From assembly GCA_964521085.1 (NCBI GenBank), contig CAZFPL010000004.1:1-64000 (forward strand): DNA of 64,000 nucleotides, given 5' to 3'. The translations under genes and the position numbers were made by a program. Below, piece by piece: positions 1 to 9,233 of the stretch. The number at the start of each line of letters is the position of its first letter. Position 1 is the first letter of the stretch. The DNA comes from JAFGKK01 sp964521085. Its GTDB lineage: Bacteria; Chloroflexota; Anaerolineae; Anaerolineales; RBG-16-64-43. The notes beneath the pieces were generated by a model. The model was not told the DNA's origin, did not search any database, and saw nothing but the letters and a program-made list of their open reading frames with translations.

Positions 1-24
1 AATGAATGATGTTATCCTTTGCGC

Positions 25-1416
25 ATGCAAAAGCGATTCCAGCCTTTGTACCCGTTTCTCCCCTGGATTTTCATTCTGGCATTCACCGCGTGCCGATCCG
101 ACCCGGCGGATTTTCACGCTATCGAAGATCTGCCTAATCCCGGGCGGGGATGGACTACCTTCAATTCACTCAACGAAGAGGAACCGAACGGTCAGTATCC
201 CTCGAGTACGATCGCCTATTTCCGATTCACCTGGCGTCAGGCGGAGCCCTCGGAAGGCGGATATACATTCGGCGAGTTGGACACCCTCCTCGAAAAGGCG
301 CGGGCCGCCGGCCAGCGGCTTGCGATCCGGATCATGGCGGATGCCGGAGCGAATGGGATCGGAATTCCGGATTGGCTGCTGGCCAAAGGCGTCGCGGGCT
401 GGCAATATCAATGCACCGACGGTTCGCGCTGCTTTTCCCCGGACGCCGCGGATCCTGTCTTTAAGGAATCCGCCCGCCGGCTCATCGATGCGTTCGGGGC
501 GAGGTACAACGGCAGTCCGGATATCGACCACGTGGATATCGGACTGTTCGGGGATTACGGGGAATGGCATGTCACCCTCGCCGCGCCGCAGGGCGGCGTT
601 ATGCCTTCCGCGGCGGTCCGCAGGCAGTATATCGATTGGCATCTCGAAGCGTTTCCGGATACGCCGCTGCTTATGCCGGTCGGCGATCTTACCCAGGATG
701 ATGCGGATACGCTCGCCTATGCTCTTTCGCGCGGAACGGGGTATCGCGCCGATTGCTGGGGCGACTACCGTTCCCCCTATAATCACATGGAAGACGACTA
801 TCCTCTGAAAATATCGATGACACCCGGCATTTCGGAAGCCTGGCGGACAAGCCCGGTGGCGCTGGAGACGTGCGGAGTTCCCATGGATTGGTTTACATCC
901 TGGCCCGACAAGCTCGATGCGATTTTTCAGTTTGCAATCGAGAATCACGTTTCCATCCTCAACGCAAAATCCTCTGAAATCCCCGCGGAGTGGGTCGGGA
1001 AGTTCGCCGAGTTCACCAGGCATATCGGCTACCGGTTCGCGCTCGCGTCGGCATCGGAGATTCCGGATTCGGGGGCCCGCGGAACGGCGGTATCGATCCG
1101 GTTGACGTGGACCAATCTGGGGAACGCGCCGATCTACCGGCCGTACAGGCTTGCCGTCCGTCTCGTCTTTGGCGAAGCCGAAATCGCGCGGGCCGTTTCC
1201 AGCGAAGATGTCCGGACCTGGATGCCGTTTTCGGCGGACGGGGCAAACTACCCGCTGACGATCGGCATCGCGGTGCCGTCCGACGCGGCGGCCGGAACCG
1301 CAACCGTTCAGGTGGCCTTGCTCGATCCTTCCACGGACCTTCCCGCGATCCGGTTCGCCATGCCGGCAGGGAATTCGGACCTGTGGTATGACATTGGCAC
1401 GATCGAAGTGAAATAA
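25..1416 (+). CDS. DUF4832-like lipoprotein (putative glycosidase-like TIM barrel)
   Basis: Predicted exported lipoprotein of about 463 residues. The N-terminus is basic, then hydrophobic (PFLPWIFILAFTAC), with a lipobox-like TAC just before the mature start. The mature part opens with NPGRGW and YFRFTWRQAEPSEG, then a barrel-like stretch with DIGLFGDYGEW. This is the pattern I associate with DUF4832/DUF4874 proteins, which look like beta-galactosidase-type barrels but have no assigned reaction. The C-terminal third (about 330-463) looks like a beta-sandwich. I chose the ATG at 25 over the TTG at 19; the window edge hides most of the upstream region. Family call moderate, function unknown. 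Confidence 0.6.
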   Translation: MQKRFQPLYPFLPWIFILAFTACRSDPADFHAIEDLPNPGRGWTTFNSLNEEEPNGQYPSSTIAYFRFTWRQAEPSEGGYTFGELDTLLEKARAAGQRLAIRIMADAGANGIGIPDWLLAKGVAGWQYQCTDGSRCFSPDAADPVFKESARRLIDAFGARYNGSPDIDHVDIGLFGDYGEWHVTLAAPQGGVMPSAAVRRQYIDWHLEAFPDTPLLMPVGDLTQDDADTLAYALSRGTGYRADCWGDYRSPYNHMEDDYPLKISMTPGISEAWRTSPVALETCGVPMDWFTSWPDKLDAIFQFAIENHVSILNAKSSEIPAEWVGKFAEFTRHIGYRFALASASEIPDSGARGTAVSIRLTWTNLGNAPIYRPYRLAVRLVFGEAEIARAVSSEDVRTWMPFSADGANYPLTIGIAVPSDAAAGTATVQVALLDPSTDLPAIRFAMPAGNSDLWYDIGTIEVK

Positions 1417-1482
1417 AACGTGATTGGGAGAGCGGTCATAATTCTCTCGGAGGGCAGTATCTTGCTCCCCTCTCATCCCCTT

Positions 1483-1514
1483 CCCTTCTCCCATCGTCAG
1501 ATGGGGAGAAGGGG
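1483..1514. terminator. Hairpin in the 1417-1582 intergenic spacer
   Basis: CCCTTCTCCCAT and ATGGGGAGAAGGG pair around a CGTCAG loop with one bulged base. It follows the lipoprotein gene by about 65 bases. No T-run follows, so it may be a repeat-derived hairpin rather than a classical intrinsic terminator. Confidence 0.4.
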
Positions 1515-1582
1515 ATCGCGCAAGCGGGCGCACGGTTTCGCTGCACGGCGCTGATCTGTAAAAATTAATAAAGGAGATTAAT

Positions 1583-2422
1583 ATGAAAAATAATATAGAA
1601 CTTATGAGTTTATATTGGACGACCGCAGGGGTGTTCCCGGGGCAGGGCGAGATAAGCCGGTTTGATTTTAAGGAAAGGGTGGAGGCCGCCGCCTCAGCCG
1701 GTTTTAAAGGTATTGGAATTTGGCATACCGATCTGGAACACATCCTCCTGCACCGATCGCTCGAAGAAATGAAAATGATCCTTGATGATAACGGCATGAA
1801 ACACGTCGAGCTGGAGTTTCTCAACGACTGGTTTCTCGACGGCGCAAGGAAGGCGGAATCGGACAGCCGAAAGAGAAGGTTGCTGGCGGCATCGGAAGCA
1901 CTGCGCGCAAAACACGTTAAAGTGGGAGATTTTTACAACTCGAACTGTCCCATGCCCCGAATTGTTGAATCTTTTGCTGCATTATGCAGGGAAGCGGAGA
2001 AATACGGCGCGACAATCGGTTTTGAAATCATGGGCTGCGCGATGATCGACAATATCAAGGATGCAGTTGCCATGGTGGAAACAGCAGGGGTGAAAAACGG
2101 CGGTTTAATACTCGATATCTATCAGGTGGCGAATCTTGGATTGACTTTCGAGGAAATCAGCCGTATTCCCCTGAAGGATTTGATCGGTGTCGAATTGAAC
2201 GACGGGACTCTGCCCGGAAGCCCTCATCATGATCCATCCAATCGAAGGTTCTGTGGAGAAGGCGAGTACGACATCCAAGGGTTCATCCATTGTGTGAAAA
2301 CCATGGGCTATACCGGTCCCTGGGGAGTCGAAGTCATATCGGAAAAACTGGTCGGCTTGCCATTGGACGAGATGAGCGCAAGGGCATTCAATACCACCGT
2401 GGCGGAATTTGCTGATGAATGA
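1583..2422 (+). CDS. Sugar phosphate isomerase/epimerase-like TIM-barrel protein
   Basis: A 279-residue protein of the xylose isomerase-like (AP endonuclease 2) barrel superfamily. Typical segments are GFKGIGIWHTD near the start, VELEFLNDWF, the metal-site-like IGFEIMG and GGLILDIYQ strands, and the terminal GEGEYDIQGFIHC and WGVEV block. Family members isomerise or epimerise sugars or inositols with a divalent metal; the substrate cannot be read here. The start is fixed by AAAGGAGATTAAT just before the ATG. The 5' end is A/T-rich compared with its neighbours. It probably stands alone: the next gene runs on the other strand. Confidence 0.8.
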   Translation: MKNNIELMSLYWTTAGVFPGQGEISRFDFKERVEAAASAGFKGIGIWHTDLEHILLHRSLEEMKMILDDNGMKHVELEFLNDWFLDGARKAESDSRKRRLLAASEALRAKHVKVGDFYNSNCPMPRIVESFAALCREAEKYGATIGFEIMGCAMIDNIKDAVAMVETAGVKNGGLILDIYQVANLGLTFEEISRIPLKDLIGVELNDGTLPGSPHHDPSNRRFCGEGEYDIQGFIHCVKTMGYTGPWGVEVISEKLVGLPLDEMSARAFNTTVAEFADE

Positions 2423-2438
2423 TCGACGCCAGGCTGCT

Positions 2439-3625
2439 TCAAGGATTGGGTAATTCTTCCTTCGATACGCCTTCTTCATATATAAGGCTGCCCGGATGAT
2501 ACTCGCTCCAGGCCAGCCACCATTGCCGCTGGACGCGCACCGGCGGAAGTGCGTCTTTGGCGCCGTCCGCCGGGTTGCCGGAAAAATCCCACGCCATACC
2601 GGTGGCTGGATCAAACAGTTGGTTTCCGCGAATCTCCAATGCCGTTGATTTCGGCAGCTTGCCTGTCGAAAAACAACGTACACGGTCGGAGGCTGTATCG
2701 TGGAAAATCACAACCGGGCAATCGCCGACCCGATCGAGGATGATCCGCCGGCTTTGAAAAATATCCATCGGATAGGCTTTGGCGAATTCGCCGATCGTGA
2801 TCCCGGCGAGAATGCATGCTGATCCAGCCGCCGGTCCAACCCGGAAAGACCCGGGCCGACGATGTGTTCCGGACCGCGGTCCAGAAGCTGTTCCAAGACC
2901 GGACCCATAGGAGAAGGATGGCGGTATCCCGCCGACCGCACACAAATTGTTGTTTCGGGATGTTCCGTTCGCCAAGCCTTCCAGTTGGAGAGCTCCCCGC
3001 CGAGGAGTGCCAGAGTTTTTCCACGGTATTTTCCCATCAGGGCTTCCCCGGTTTCGTGCTGCCAAATCGTGCCGGTCTCCCTGTCGCGCATGACCATGTT
3101 GCGTCGGCGGACGCTGACGGGTTCGAACGTCAGCCGCCGGCCGTCCACGACCGGATCGAAGATATATCCGCTCCGGCAGGCCGGGCAATAGGCGGCGGCC
3201 ACCGGAGTGCCGTGAACCGTCTCGTTGATGATGTGATGCGGGATCAGGATGCCCATCGGCCAGGCGTGCGCCCGGCCGTCCACGACTATCCCCAGCACCT
3301 GTGTTTCATCCGGCACAGCGGCGTCCTTCCCGGCCAACGCGGGCGGATTATCGAGGGGCGGGATGATCTTATTCGGCGCAAGAACCAACTCGCTTGCCAA
3401 CCAAAGGCAGGCCACGAAGCCGGTGAGGATCCATGTGAGTGTCGATGGATTGTCGAACCAGGCCGGGATAATCAGCGCAACGCCCACGATCGCCAGCAGC
3501 CTGCGCACAGCGCGCTGGCGGTAATAGGTGAACAGACTGATCCGGGGAAACAAAGCCTGGATCGGCGGAAGGAGCAACCCGGAAAGGGAGAATAGGATAG
3601 CAAGGATCGAGAGCGCCAAGGTCAT
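2439..3625 (-). pseudogene. DUF3179 membrane protein, frameshifted
   Basis: Two overlapping - strand frames make one DUF3179 protein of about 390 residues. The first frame (3625 down to about 2850) has three N-terminal membrane segments, then VLGIVVDGRAHAWPMG and AAYCPACRSG, hallmarks of the family. The second frame (about 2850 down to 2439) carries the rest: IGEFAKAYPMDIF, GDCPVVIFHD and WWLAWSEYHPGS. The shift lies between about 2815 and 2880, so the gene as written cannot make the full protein. The family has no established function. Either a single-base assembly error or a recent pseudogene. Confidence 0.75.
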
Positions 3626-3934
3626 TTTTTTGCCTATCGTGTGGGAATTGGTAAGAAACCCGAATTGTCCGAATCATTCTTCCTCCCGATTATCCTTCAA
3701 AGAAGGGATCCGGGCAACGGAGGGGAAACTTCACACCGGTTTCGGCGCAAGCCCCCGCCCCGCAAAACAAGTCGCCCTCACAAACCGAGGGCTACTTGCT
3801 ACCTCGGCTGCGCGGGGGCGGGCGGCTTAAATGAATTTACCATATACTATTCGATGGAAAGTTCAATCAACCGTTTTGCTGATGTAGACCGTTCGTCCAC
3901 CCTCGTCTTCCCACATTTCGAAAGGAGATCCCCG

Positions 3935-4777
3935 ATGACGGAACGAAGCAAAGGCATCCTCTGGTTTGTGGTTCTTGCGTATGCAATTACCTGGACGGCC
4001 GTTCTGGGGATCTATCTATTGGGCGGCATCACTCCTGCGGAGGGTGAAACCCTTCCCAATCCTCCGGTTGGGCTCCTGAGCATGCTCGGATCGTTCGGAC
4101 CGGCCATCGCCGCGATCGTCGTGCGGAAATGGATCACCCGGGAGGGATTCAAAGATGCGGGCCTGCGTCCGAATTTTAAGGCAGGATGGAAATACTACCT
4201 GGCCGCGTTTCTTTTCCCGCTGCTTGTGGTTCCCGTTGCATTGGGGGTGGCCGTTGTATCCGGCGAGGCCGTGTCGGGTCTGAGCGCCGAGTCGCTGGCG
4301 ACCGCCATCCCGTTGTTTGTGATCTCCATCTTTTTATCGCTCCTGTATTTTGGAGAAGAATTCGGCTGGAGAGGATACCTTCAACCTCGGATTGCGCCGG
4401 GCAAACCGCTGCCGGCGGCTTTGCTGACCGGTTTGGTCTGGGGGATATTTCATTTTCCATTTGTGATCGCGGGGATAGTGTTGTCGGGGAACCCGGTGGC
4501 ATTATTGATATATCCCATCGATTGCGCACTCGGATCGATCTTCTTTGGTTGGCTGTTCACGAAGAGCAAGAGCGTCTGGCCGGCGTGTCTGGCGCATGCC
4601 GTCGGAAACACGGTCATTTCCGGTGTGATGGCCATGGTTTTTCCGGATACTCCGGAATTGATCGTATGGAGTGTGTTCACGCTTGCCGGTTACGCCGTGA
4701 TTGCGTTGGTGCTGGTGGTAAGCCGGCAAGTCAAATGGCGTGAAGCACAGTCGGAGCAAGCCGTGGGGCAAGCCTGA
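3935..4777 (+). CDS. CPBP family intramembrane glutamic protease
   Basis: A 280-residue membrane protein with about seven to eight hydrophobic segments. It carries the CPBP (Abi/CAAX prenyl endopeptidase-like) motifs: GEEFGWRGYL with the paired glutamates at residues 141-142, FHFPF about 30 residues later, and LAHAVGN near the C-terminus. These motifs form the intramembrane active site in Rce1-type proteases. Family roles include peptide maturation and bacteriocin immunity; the role here is unknown. The reading frame is open further upstream, but AAAGGAGA at 3921-3928 fixes the ATG at 3935. Apparently monocistronic. Confidence 0.85.
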   Translation: MTERSKGILWFVVLAYAITWTAVLGIYLLGGITPAEGETLPNPPVGLLSMLGSFGPAIAAIVVRKWITREGFKDAGLRPNFKAGWKYYLAAFLFPLLVVPVALGVAVVSGEAVSGLSAESLATAIPLFVISIFLSLLYFGEEFGWRGYLQPRIAPGKPLPAALLTGLVWGIFHFPFVIAGIVLSGNPVALLIYPIDCALGSIFFGWLFTKSKSVWPACLAHAVGNTVISGVMAMVFPDTPELIVWSVFTLAGYAVIALVLVVSRQVKWREAQSEQAVGQA

Positions 4778-4972
4778 TCGAGGCCCGATCCGGTGCTCAG
4801 CCGCTTGGCCGGCCGCGCGCGGGGAGGGGAGGTTAATTGGAAGAACAGAGTTGGCGGCAAAATGGAACGGAGGGGGGAACTACTCCCCAACGATCGTTTA
4901 TGAAATTGGCATTTTAAAAACCCTGCCGATTGAATATATCGTCCTGATAAAGGAAGATATAAAGGAGGAGGG

Positions 4973-6256
4973 TTGAGATCCGTTCGAATGGAAAACAGGA
5001 ATCGTCTTCTTCCGATCCTTTTCTTTCCATCGGCGCTTGCGGCGATCGGATTGGCGTGCGGATCCAACGCCACGGTCATCCCGCTTACGCCGTATGCGGA
5101 CGGCTTTCCCGATAATCCGATGGTCCATCAGGCGGGAACGGCGATCGTGGACGGAAGCGGCAGGCCGCTCCGTTTGCGGGGTGTGAACCTGGGCGGTTGG
5201 CTGCACTGGGAGGGATGGGATTTCAGCAAAGGAAGCGATATATCGGAAAATAAGATCGACGCCGGACTCGCGGATCTGGTCGGGCAGGCGGCCGTCGACC
5301 GGTTCCACGCGGGCATGTATGAGAATTTCATCACCGAAGCCGATATCCAGGCGATCGCCGGATATGGTCTCAATTCCATCCGCCTGCCGATCAATTACGC
5401 GCTCCTCGAGGACGACGCGCATCCCTACGCATATAAGGAGTCGGGCTGGCAACGGATCGACCGGGCGCTCGAATGGTGCGAAAAAAACGGAATCTACGTT
5501 GTATTGGATCTGCACGCGGCGCCCGGCGGGCAATCCGGCCTGCCGCCTTCCAACCCCAGTCCCGGGGAACCGAAGCTGTGGCTGTCGGAGGAAAATGTCA
5601 AGCGCACTGTCGCTCTTTGGCAGGCGATCGCGAATCGCTACAAGGACCGCACCATCGTCGCCGGATACGATCTGCTCAACGAGCCAATGCCGCCGAAGGA
5701 AAACCAGCTTGTCGGGTTCTATCAATGGGTCGTCCCTGCAATCCGCAAAGTCGACCCCTACCATATGCTCATCCTCGAAGGAACGGCCTTCTCCGGTGAT
5801 TTTTCCATGTTCAGCGGGCCGCTCTCGCAAAACCAGGTTTACGGATTCCATATGTACTCCTGGTTCGGCGACAACCGGCAGAAAAAACTCGATGAGTACC
5901 GGGAAATTTCCCGGTCGCACCGCGTGCCGCTGTGGGTCGGGGAGTTCGGCGACAACACCTACGAGATGATCGCATCCACCGTCGCAATGTACGAAGACCC
6001 CGCGAGCGCCGTCGCCGGCGGATGGTCGTTCTGGACTTGGAAGAAGGTGCCGGGAAAATGGCCCGCGCTTGCGGCCATCACGGTCCCGGCGCGGTGGCAG
6101 GCGATCTTCGATTGGATCAACAATCCCAAGAAGAATCCCCAGCCCACGGTCGAGGACGCGCTGAAAGGCATGGACGATTTTCTCCAGGCGGTCCGCTATG
6201 AAAACATTCGGGTCGATCCGATGATGCTGGAGGCATTGACGGGCGGCTGGCGATAG
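4973..6256 (+). CDS. GH5-family endo-glycosidase lipoprotein (cellulase-like)
   Basis: A 427-residue secreted glycoside hydrolase family 5 enzyme. A short signal peptide ends at a lipobox (IGLAC), so it is probably anchored outside the membrane. The barrel shows LRGVNLGGW, SIRLPINY, LDLHAAPGGQ, LLNEP with the acid/base Glu237, and LWVGEFG with the nucleophile Glu324. GH5 covers endoglucanases, xyloglucanases and mannanases; the subfamily cannot be set from reading alone. The start is uncertain: the AGGAGG run ends four bases before a TTG at 4973 and much further from the ATG at 4988. It could supply oligosaccharides to the 14-30 kb glycosidase/transport locus. Confidence 0.85.
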   Translation: MRSVRMENRNRLLPILFFPSALAAIGLACGSNATVIPLTPYADGFPDNPMVHQAGTAIVDGSGRPLRLRGVNLGGWLHWEGWDFSKGSDISENKIDAGLADLVGQAAVDRFHAGMYENFITEADIQAIAGYGLNSIRLPINYALLEDDAHPYAYKESGWQRIDRALEWCEKNGIYVVLDLHAAPGGQSGLPPSNPSPGEPKLWLSEENVKRTVALWQAIANRYKDRTIVAGYDLLNEPMPPKENQLVGFYQWVVPAIRKVDPYHMLILEGTAFSGDFSMFSGPLSQNQVYGFHMYSWFGDNRQKKLDEYREISRSHRVPLWVGEFGDNTYEMIASTVAMYEDPASAVAGGWSFWTWKKVPGKWPALAAITVPARWQAIFDWINNPKKNPQPTVEDALKGMDDFLQAVRYENIRVDPMMLEALTGGWR

Positions 6257-6449
6257 GAGGTGCGGGAATTATCCGCCCCTTGGTTTTCCCCGCTTGTCAC
6301 CCAACCTTCATGATGAATCCCCTGCGTTGAACCGGGGCGCGAAAAATCACCCTTATCGATTGGAATTTCCCGGCTAATACTTATTTGTGCGATTGCCGGC
6401 AGCGTAAAAACCGCTATATATTTTTTTAAGGAACCCTCAGGAGGTTGAT

Positions 6450-6797
6450 ATGAGCCAAATGATTGCTGTCTGCGGATTGGATTGCGCCGTGTGCGATGCA
6501 TACCTGGCCACGCAAGCCAAGGACGAAGCCGCCAAGGAGAAGATCGCGGCAAAGTGGAGGGCCGAATATGGCAATCCCAAGATCGACGCCGCCTATGTGA
6601 CGTGCGACGGCTGCCGCGCGGAAAGCGGGCGGCTCGGCGGGCACTGCAAGGAGTGCGAACCTCGCCTGTGCGCCGTCGGCCGCGGCCTGGCCAATTGCGG
6701 ATTGTGCCCCGATTACGGCTGCGAGAAAATCAGCAGCCTGTTGAAATACATCCCAGAGGCGAAGGCAAGGCTGGACGGAATTCGAGCCGCCCGATAG
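6450..6797 (+). CDS. DUF3795 cysteine-rich protein
   Basis: A 115-residue soluble protein starting MIAVCGLDCAVCDAY and carrying further cysteines in TCDGC, HCKEC, RLCA, NCGLC and YGCEK. This matches the DUF3795 pattern, thought to bind metal or a cluster through its cysteines; no reaction is known. CAGGAGG sits six bases before the ATG. It ends about 65 bases before the small membrane protein that follows. The 6257-6449 spacer upstream shows nothing convincing beyond the ribosome site. Confidence 0.75.
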   Translation: MSQMIAVCGLDCAVCDAYLATQAKDEAAKEKIAAKWRAEYGNPKIDAAYVTCDGCRAESGRLGGHCKECEPRLCAVGRGLANCGLCPDYGCEKISSLLKYIPEAKARLDGIRAAR

Positions 6798-6864
6798 CGG
6801 TCATTTACCGGGGAGGATTTATAATAGTATTAATCTTAAAAAGTAATGTTGGGAGATTACGGGG

Positions 6865-7341
6865 ATGCTTGGCATTAGCAGCCGCATCTACACAAGGATG
6901 TTTTTTATCCTGTTAATCTCCTTCCCCATATTATTATTCCCGTTTTATTTTCTATTGCCCGAACTTTTTTCCCGGATCCTTTTTCCTTCCGCTTACGGCG
7001 GGGATCTTTCCAACGGATTGAATGGTCCGGCTTTATTGTGTTCCTGCATATTTGGAATGCTCTCCACGGGCATAAACGCATTTATCGCCGCGGGTGTCTG
7101 GAAAAGATGTTCCTCCCGGGCATTGTCCTTTGATGAGGGGATGGATGCCATCGCCCAGACGCAGATGTCGGGTTGCGGGAATATCACACTGCTTTATATC
7201 TTTCCCCATCTCCTTTTTGCCTATTTACGAGCCCTGCTGTATGTTGTATTGGGCTTAAGCAAGGAGAAGAAGTATACAGAGCAGAAATGGAAGGAAATGG
7301 TCAAGGAATACGAATTGTTCCGGTATGGACCACGCCTGTAG
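6865..7341 (+). CDS. Small membrane protein, unknown family
   Basis: A 158-residue protein with about three hydrophobic segments: residues 11-37, about 60-80 and about 108-127. It ends in a charged tail (KEKKYTEQKWKEMVKEY). I do not recognise the family. GGGAG precedes the ATG at normal spacing. The next gene starts 17 bases after this stop on the same strand, so the two are probably co-transcribed. The reading frame has normal composition for the region. Confidence 0.6.
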   Translation: MLGISSRIYTRMFFILLISFPILLFPFYFLLPELFSRILFPSAYGGDLSNGLNGPALLCSCIFGMLSTGINAFIAAGVWKRCSSRALSFDEGMDAIAQTQMSGCGNITLLYIFPHLLFAYLRALLYVVLGLSKEKKYTEQKWKEMVKEYELFRYGPRL

Positions 7342-7358
7342 CCGGATTGGAGGATCCT

Positions 7359-9092
7359 TTGTCGAAAAGATTTACACTGATTTATCTCTCCATAATGTTT
7401 TGGCTTGCCGGTTGCAATCCGGCAACAGCTTCGATCGGTCGTACACCCCCGCCGATCGGATCGGATGCCCCCTCCATTTTATCGATGCCCTCGAGAACCT
7501 CATCGCTGGAACAGAGGATGGGCACAACTACCCCATCGAGTACGATGGAAGTTCCTTCTCCTGAAAAAAACCTGTCGATCGTTCCGGTTCCTCTGGCTGC
7601 CGGGGCCTCGCACACCTGCATGATAGCGGACGCCGGTACGGTGCGTTGCTGGGGAAGCAATCAATCCGGGCAGTTGGGGAATGGGACGATGGGAAAGGCA
7701 TCGCTGCCGGTCGAGGCGGGGGTTATTCCGCACGGCGCCGTCGCGCTGGCGGCGGGAAAGGATCATACCTGCGCCTTGAATACGGACGGGTCGGTCTATT
7801 GCTGGGGCGCCAATGCCCACGGCCAATTGGGAGATGGGACGGCGGCGGACCGTTCTGCTCCGGCGCCGGTCCAAGGATTGACCGATAAGGTGGTCTTGCT
7901 CGTGGCCGGAGATTCTTTCTCCTGCGCCCTATCCGAATCCGGCGGGGTGAAATGCTGGGGCTGGAATGCCGAGGGACAGTTGGGTGACGGGGGCGAGTCG
8001 GACCGGAATCTTCCGGTCGGGGTGAACGGGCTAAGCAACGGGGTCATCTCGATTGCCGCCGGAGAAGCGCACGTCTGCGTGTTGCATGCTTCCGGCGGAG
8101 TCCAATGCTGGGGGCGCGGGTATGAAGGCCAGCTGGGCGACGGCCTGCGCCAGGCGAGCAGCACGCCGGTGGATGCGACCGGTCTGCAAGCCGGAGTGGC
8201 CGCCGTCGCCGCGGGCGGAACCTATTCCTGCGCCACATTGCAGTCGGAGAAAGTCGTGTGTTGGGGGTATCTTGTCCTCCTGGCGGGCGAAAATGACTTC
8301 GGAGTTCCCAGCGAAACCCGCATGATACAGAAAAAACCGGTTTCCATCGACATGGGTGCCTTTTTTGCGTGCGTGCTGACCGGCGAAGGGGGCGTAGAAT
8401 GCTGGGGCACCAATCGATCCGGCCAGCTGGGGAACGGCACGATGCTGGATCAAATTAAGGAGCCCGATGCGGTGGTCGGTTTATCGGAGGGTGTGGCATA
8501 TCTGGCTGTGGGAATGCAGCATGCTTGCGCGGTATTGCGTTCCGGGGAGATCCGCTGCTGGGGCGCGAACGAGTCCTGGCAATTGGGCAACAAGTCCAGC
8601 CCCGCCGCGCATTCACCCGTCGCAGTGGACCTTTCCACCGTGCATTTCTATTATTCGGGGGTCGAGGCGTCTGCTCCCCCCGAGAAGTACCCGCAGAAAT
8701 ACGAATCGATCTGGAACCTGACCGAGGGTTTCAAGGATCTGCCTGCGCCGGGGGTGAATACCTACGCGGCCACCGTGAACAGGAAAAACGTTTGGGGTTG
8801 GAATTTCTATCTCTGCGCGGCGGATACATCCTGGCTGGATCGGCTGCTTGCCAGGGTTACGGTGGCTTTCCTCATTAATTATCAACCGGTATCGGATAAA
8901 GCGATCTTGGTTTTCCAAAGCAATTACAATTCCTGGGCCTGTCAGGGATGGACGACGTCGCTCTCCCAATGGGAAAACGCGCAATATGAATTGAGCATTG
9001 TCTACGAATTTACCGAAAACACGTCCGATGGGGAAACAAGCTACGCCGCAGGAAAATACTGGCAGATCATTCTGCTGAAGGTGGAGGATTGA
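7359..9092 (+). CDS. RCC1-repeat beta-propeller lipoprotein
   Basis: About 577 residues. A lipoprotein signal (KRFTLIYLSIMFWLAGC) and a Thr/Ser/Pro linker lead into seven RCC1-type repeats, each with an H/S-x-C core followed by CWG and usually QLGNG or QLGDG. Seven repeats equal one complete seven-bladed propeller. The last 140 residues form a separate domain with LFYNYNSWAC-like aromatic and cysteine content (NYNSWACQGW) that I do not recognise. The start is a TTG at 7359 preceded by GGAGG with a five-base gap; the frame upstream overlaps the previous gene and lacks a signal peptide. Probably a surface binding protein; its ligand is unknown. Confidence 0.85.
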   Translation: MSKRFTLIYLSIMFWLAGCNPATASIGRTPPPIGSDAPSILSMPSRTSSLEQRMGTTTPSSTMEVPSPEKNLSIVPVPLAAGASHTCMIADAGTVRCWGSNQSGQLGNGTMGKASLPVEAGVIPHGAVALAAGKDHTCALNTDGSVYCWGANAHGQLGDGTAADRSAPAPVQGLTDKVVLLVAGDSFSCALSESGGVKCWGWNAEGQLGDGGESDRNLPVGVNGLSNGVISIAAGEAHVCVLHASGGVQCWGRGYEGQLGDGLRQASSTPVDATGLQAGVAAVAAGGTYSCATLQSEKVVCWGYLVLLAGENDFGVPSETRMIQKKPVSIDMGAFFACVLTGEGGVECWGTNRSGQLGNGTMLDQIKEPDAVVGLSEGVAYLAVGMQHACAVLRSGEIRCWGANESWQLGNKSSPAAHSPVAVDLSTVHFYYSGVEASAPPEKYPQKYESIWNLTEGFKDLPAPGVNTYAATVNRKNVWGWNFYLCAADTSWLDRLLARVTVAFLINYQPVSDKAILVFQSNYNSWACQGWTTSLSQWENAQYELSIVYEFTENTSDGETSYAAGKYWQIILLKVED

Positions 9093-9233
9093 CCCGCCGG
9101 CATTCCTTTCGAAGCAGTCCGGACGGGTCGTGGATGCCGGAGTGCCGCGGCGATCCGAGAGTACAATAGGAAGCGATGGGTTGAGGTCGATCCGGGGATC
9201 CATCCCGGAGAAAAACGGAGGAGGCGGCGGACG

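Noticed and set aside
166..1824. 552-codon - strand frame at the window start
   Set aside because: Spans the antisense of two convincing + strand genes and the spacer between them.
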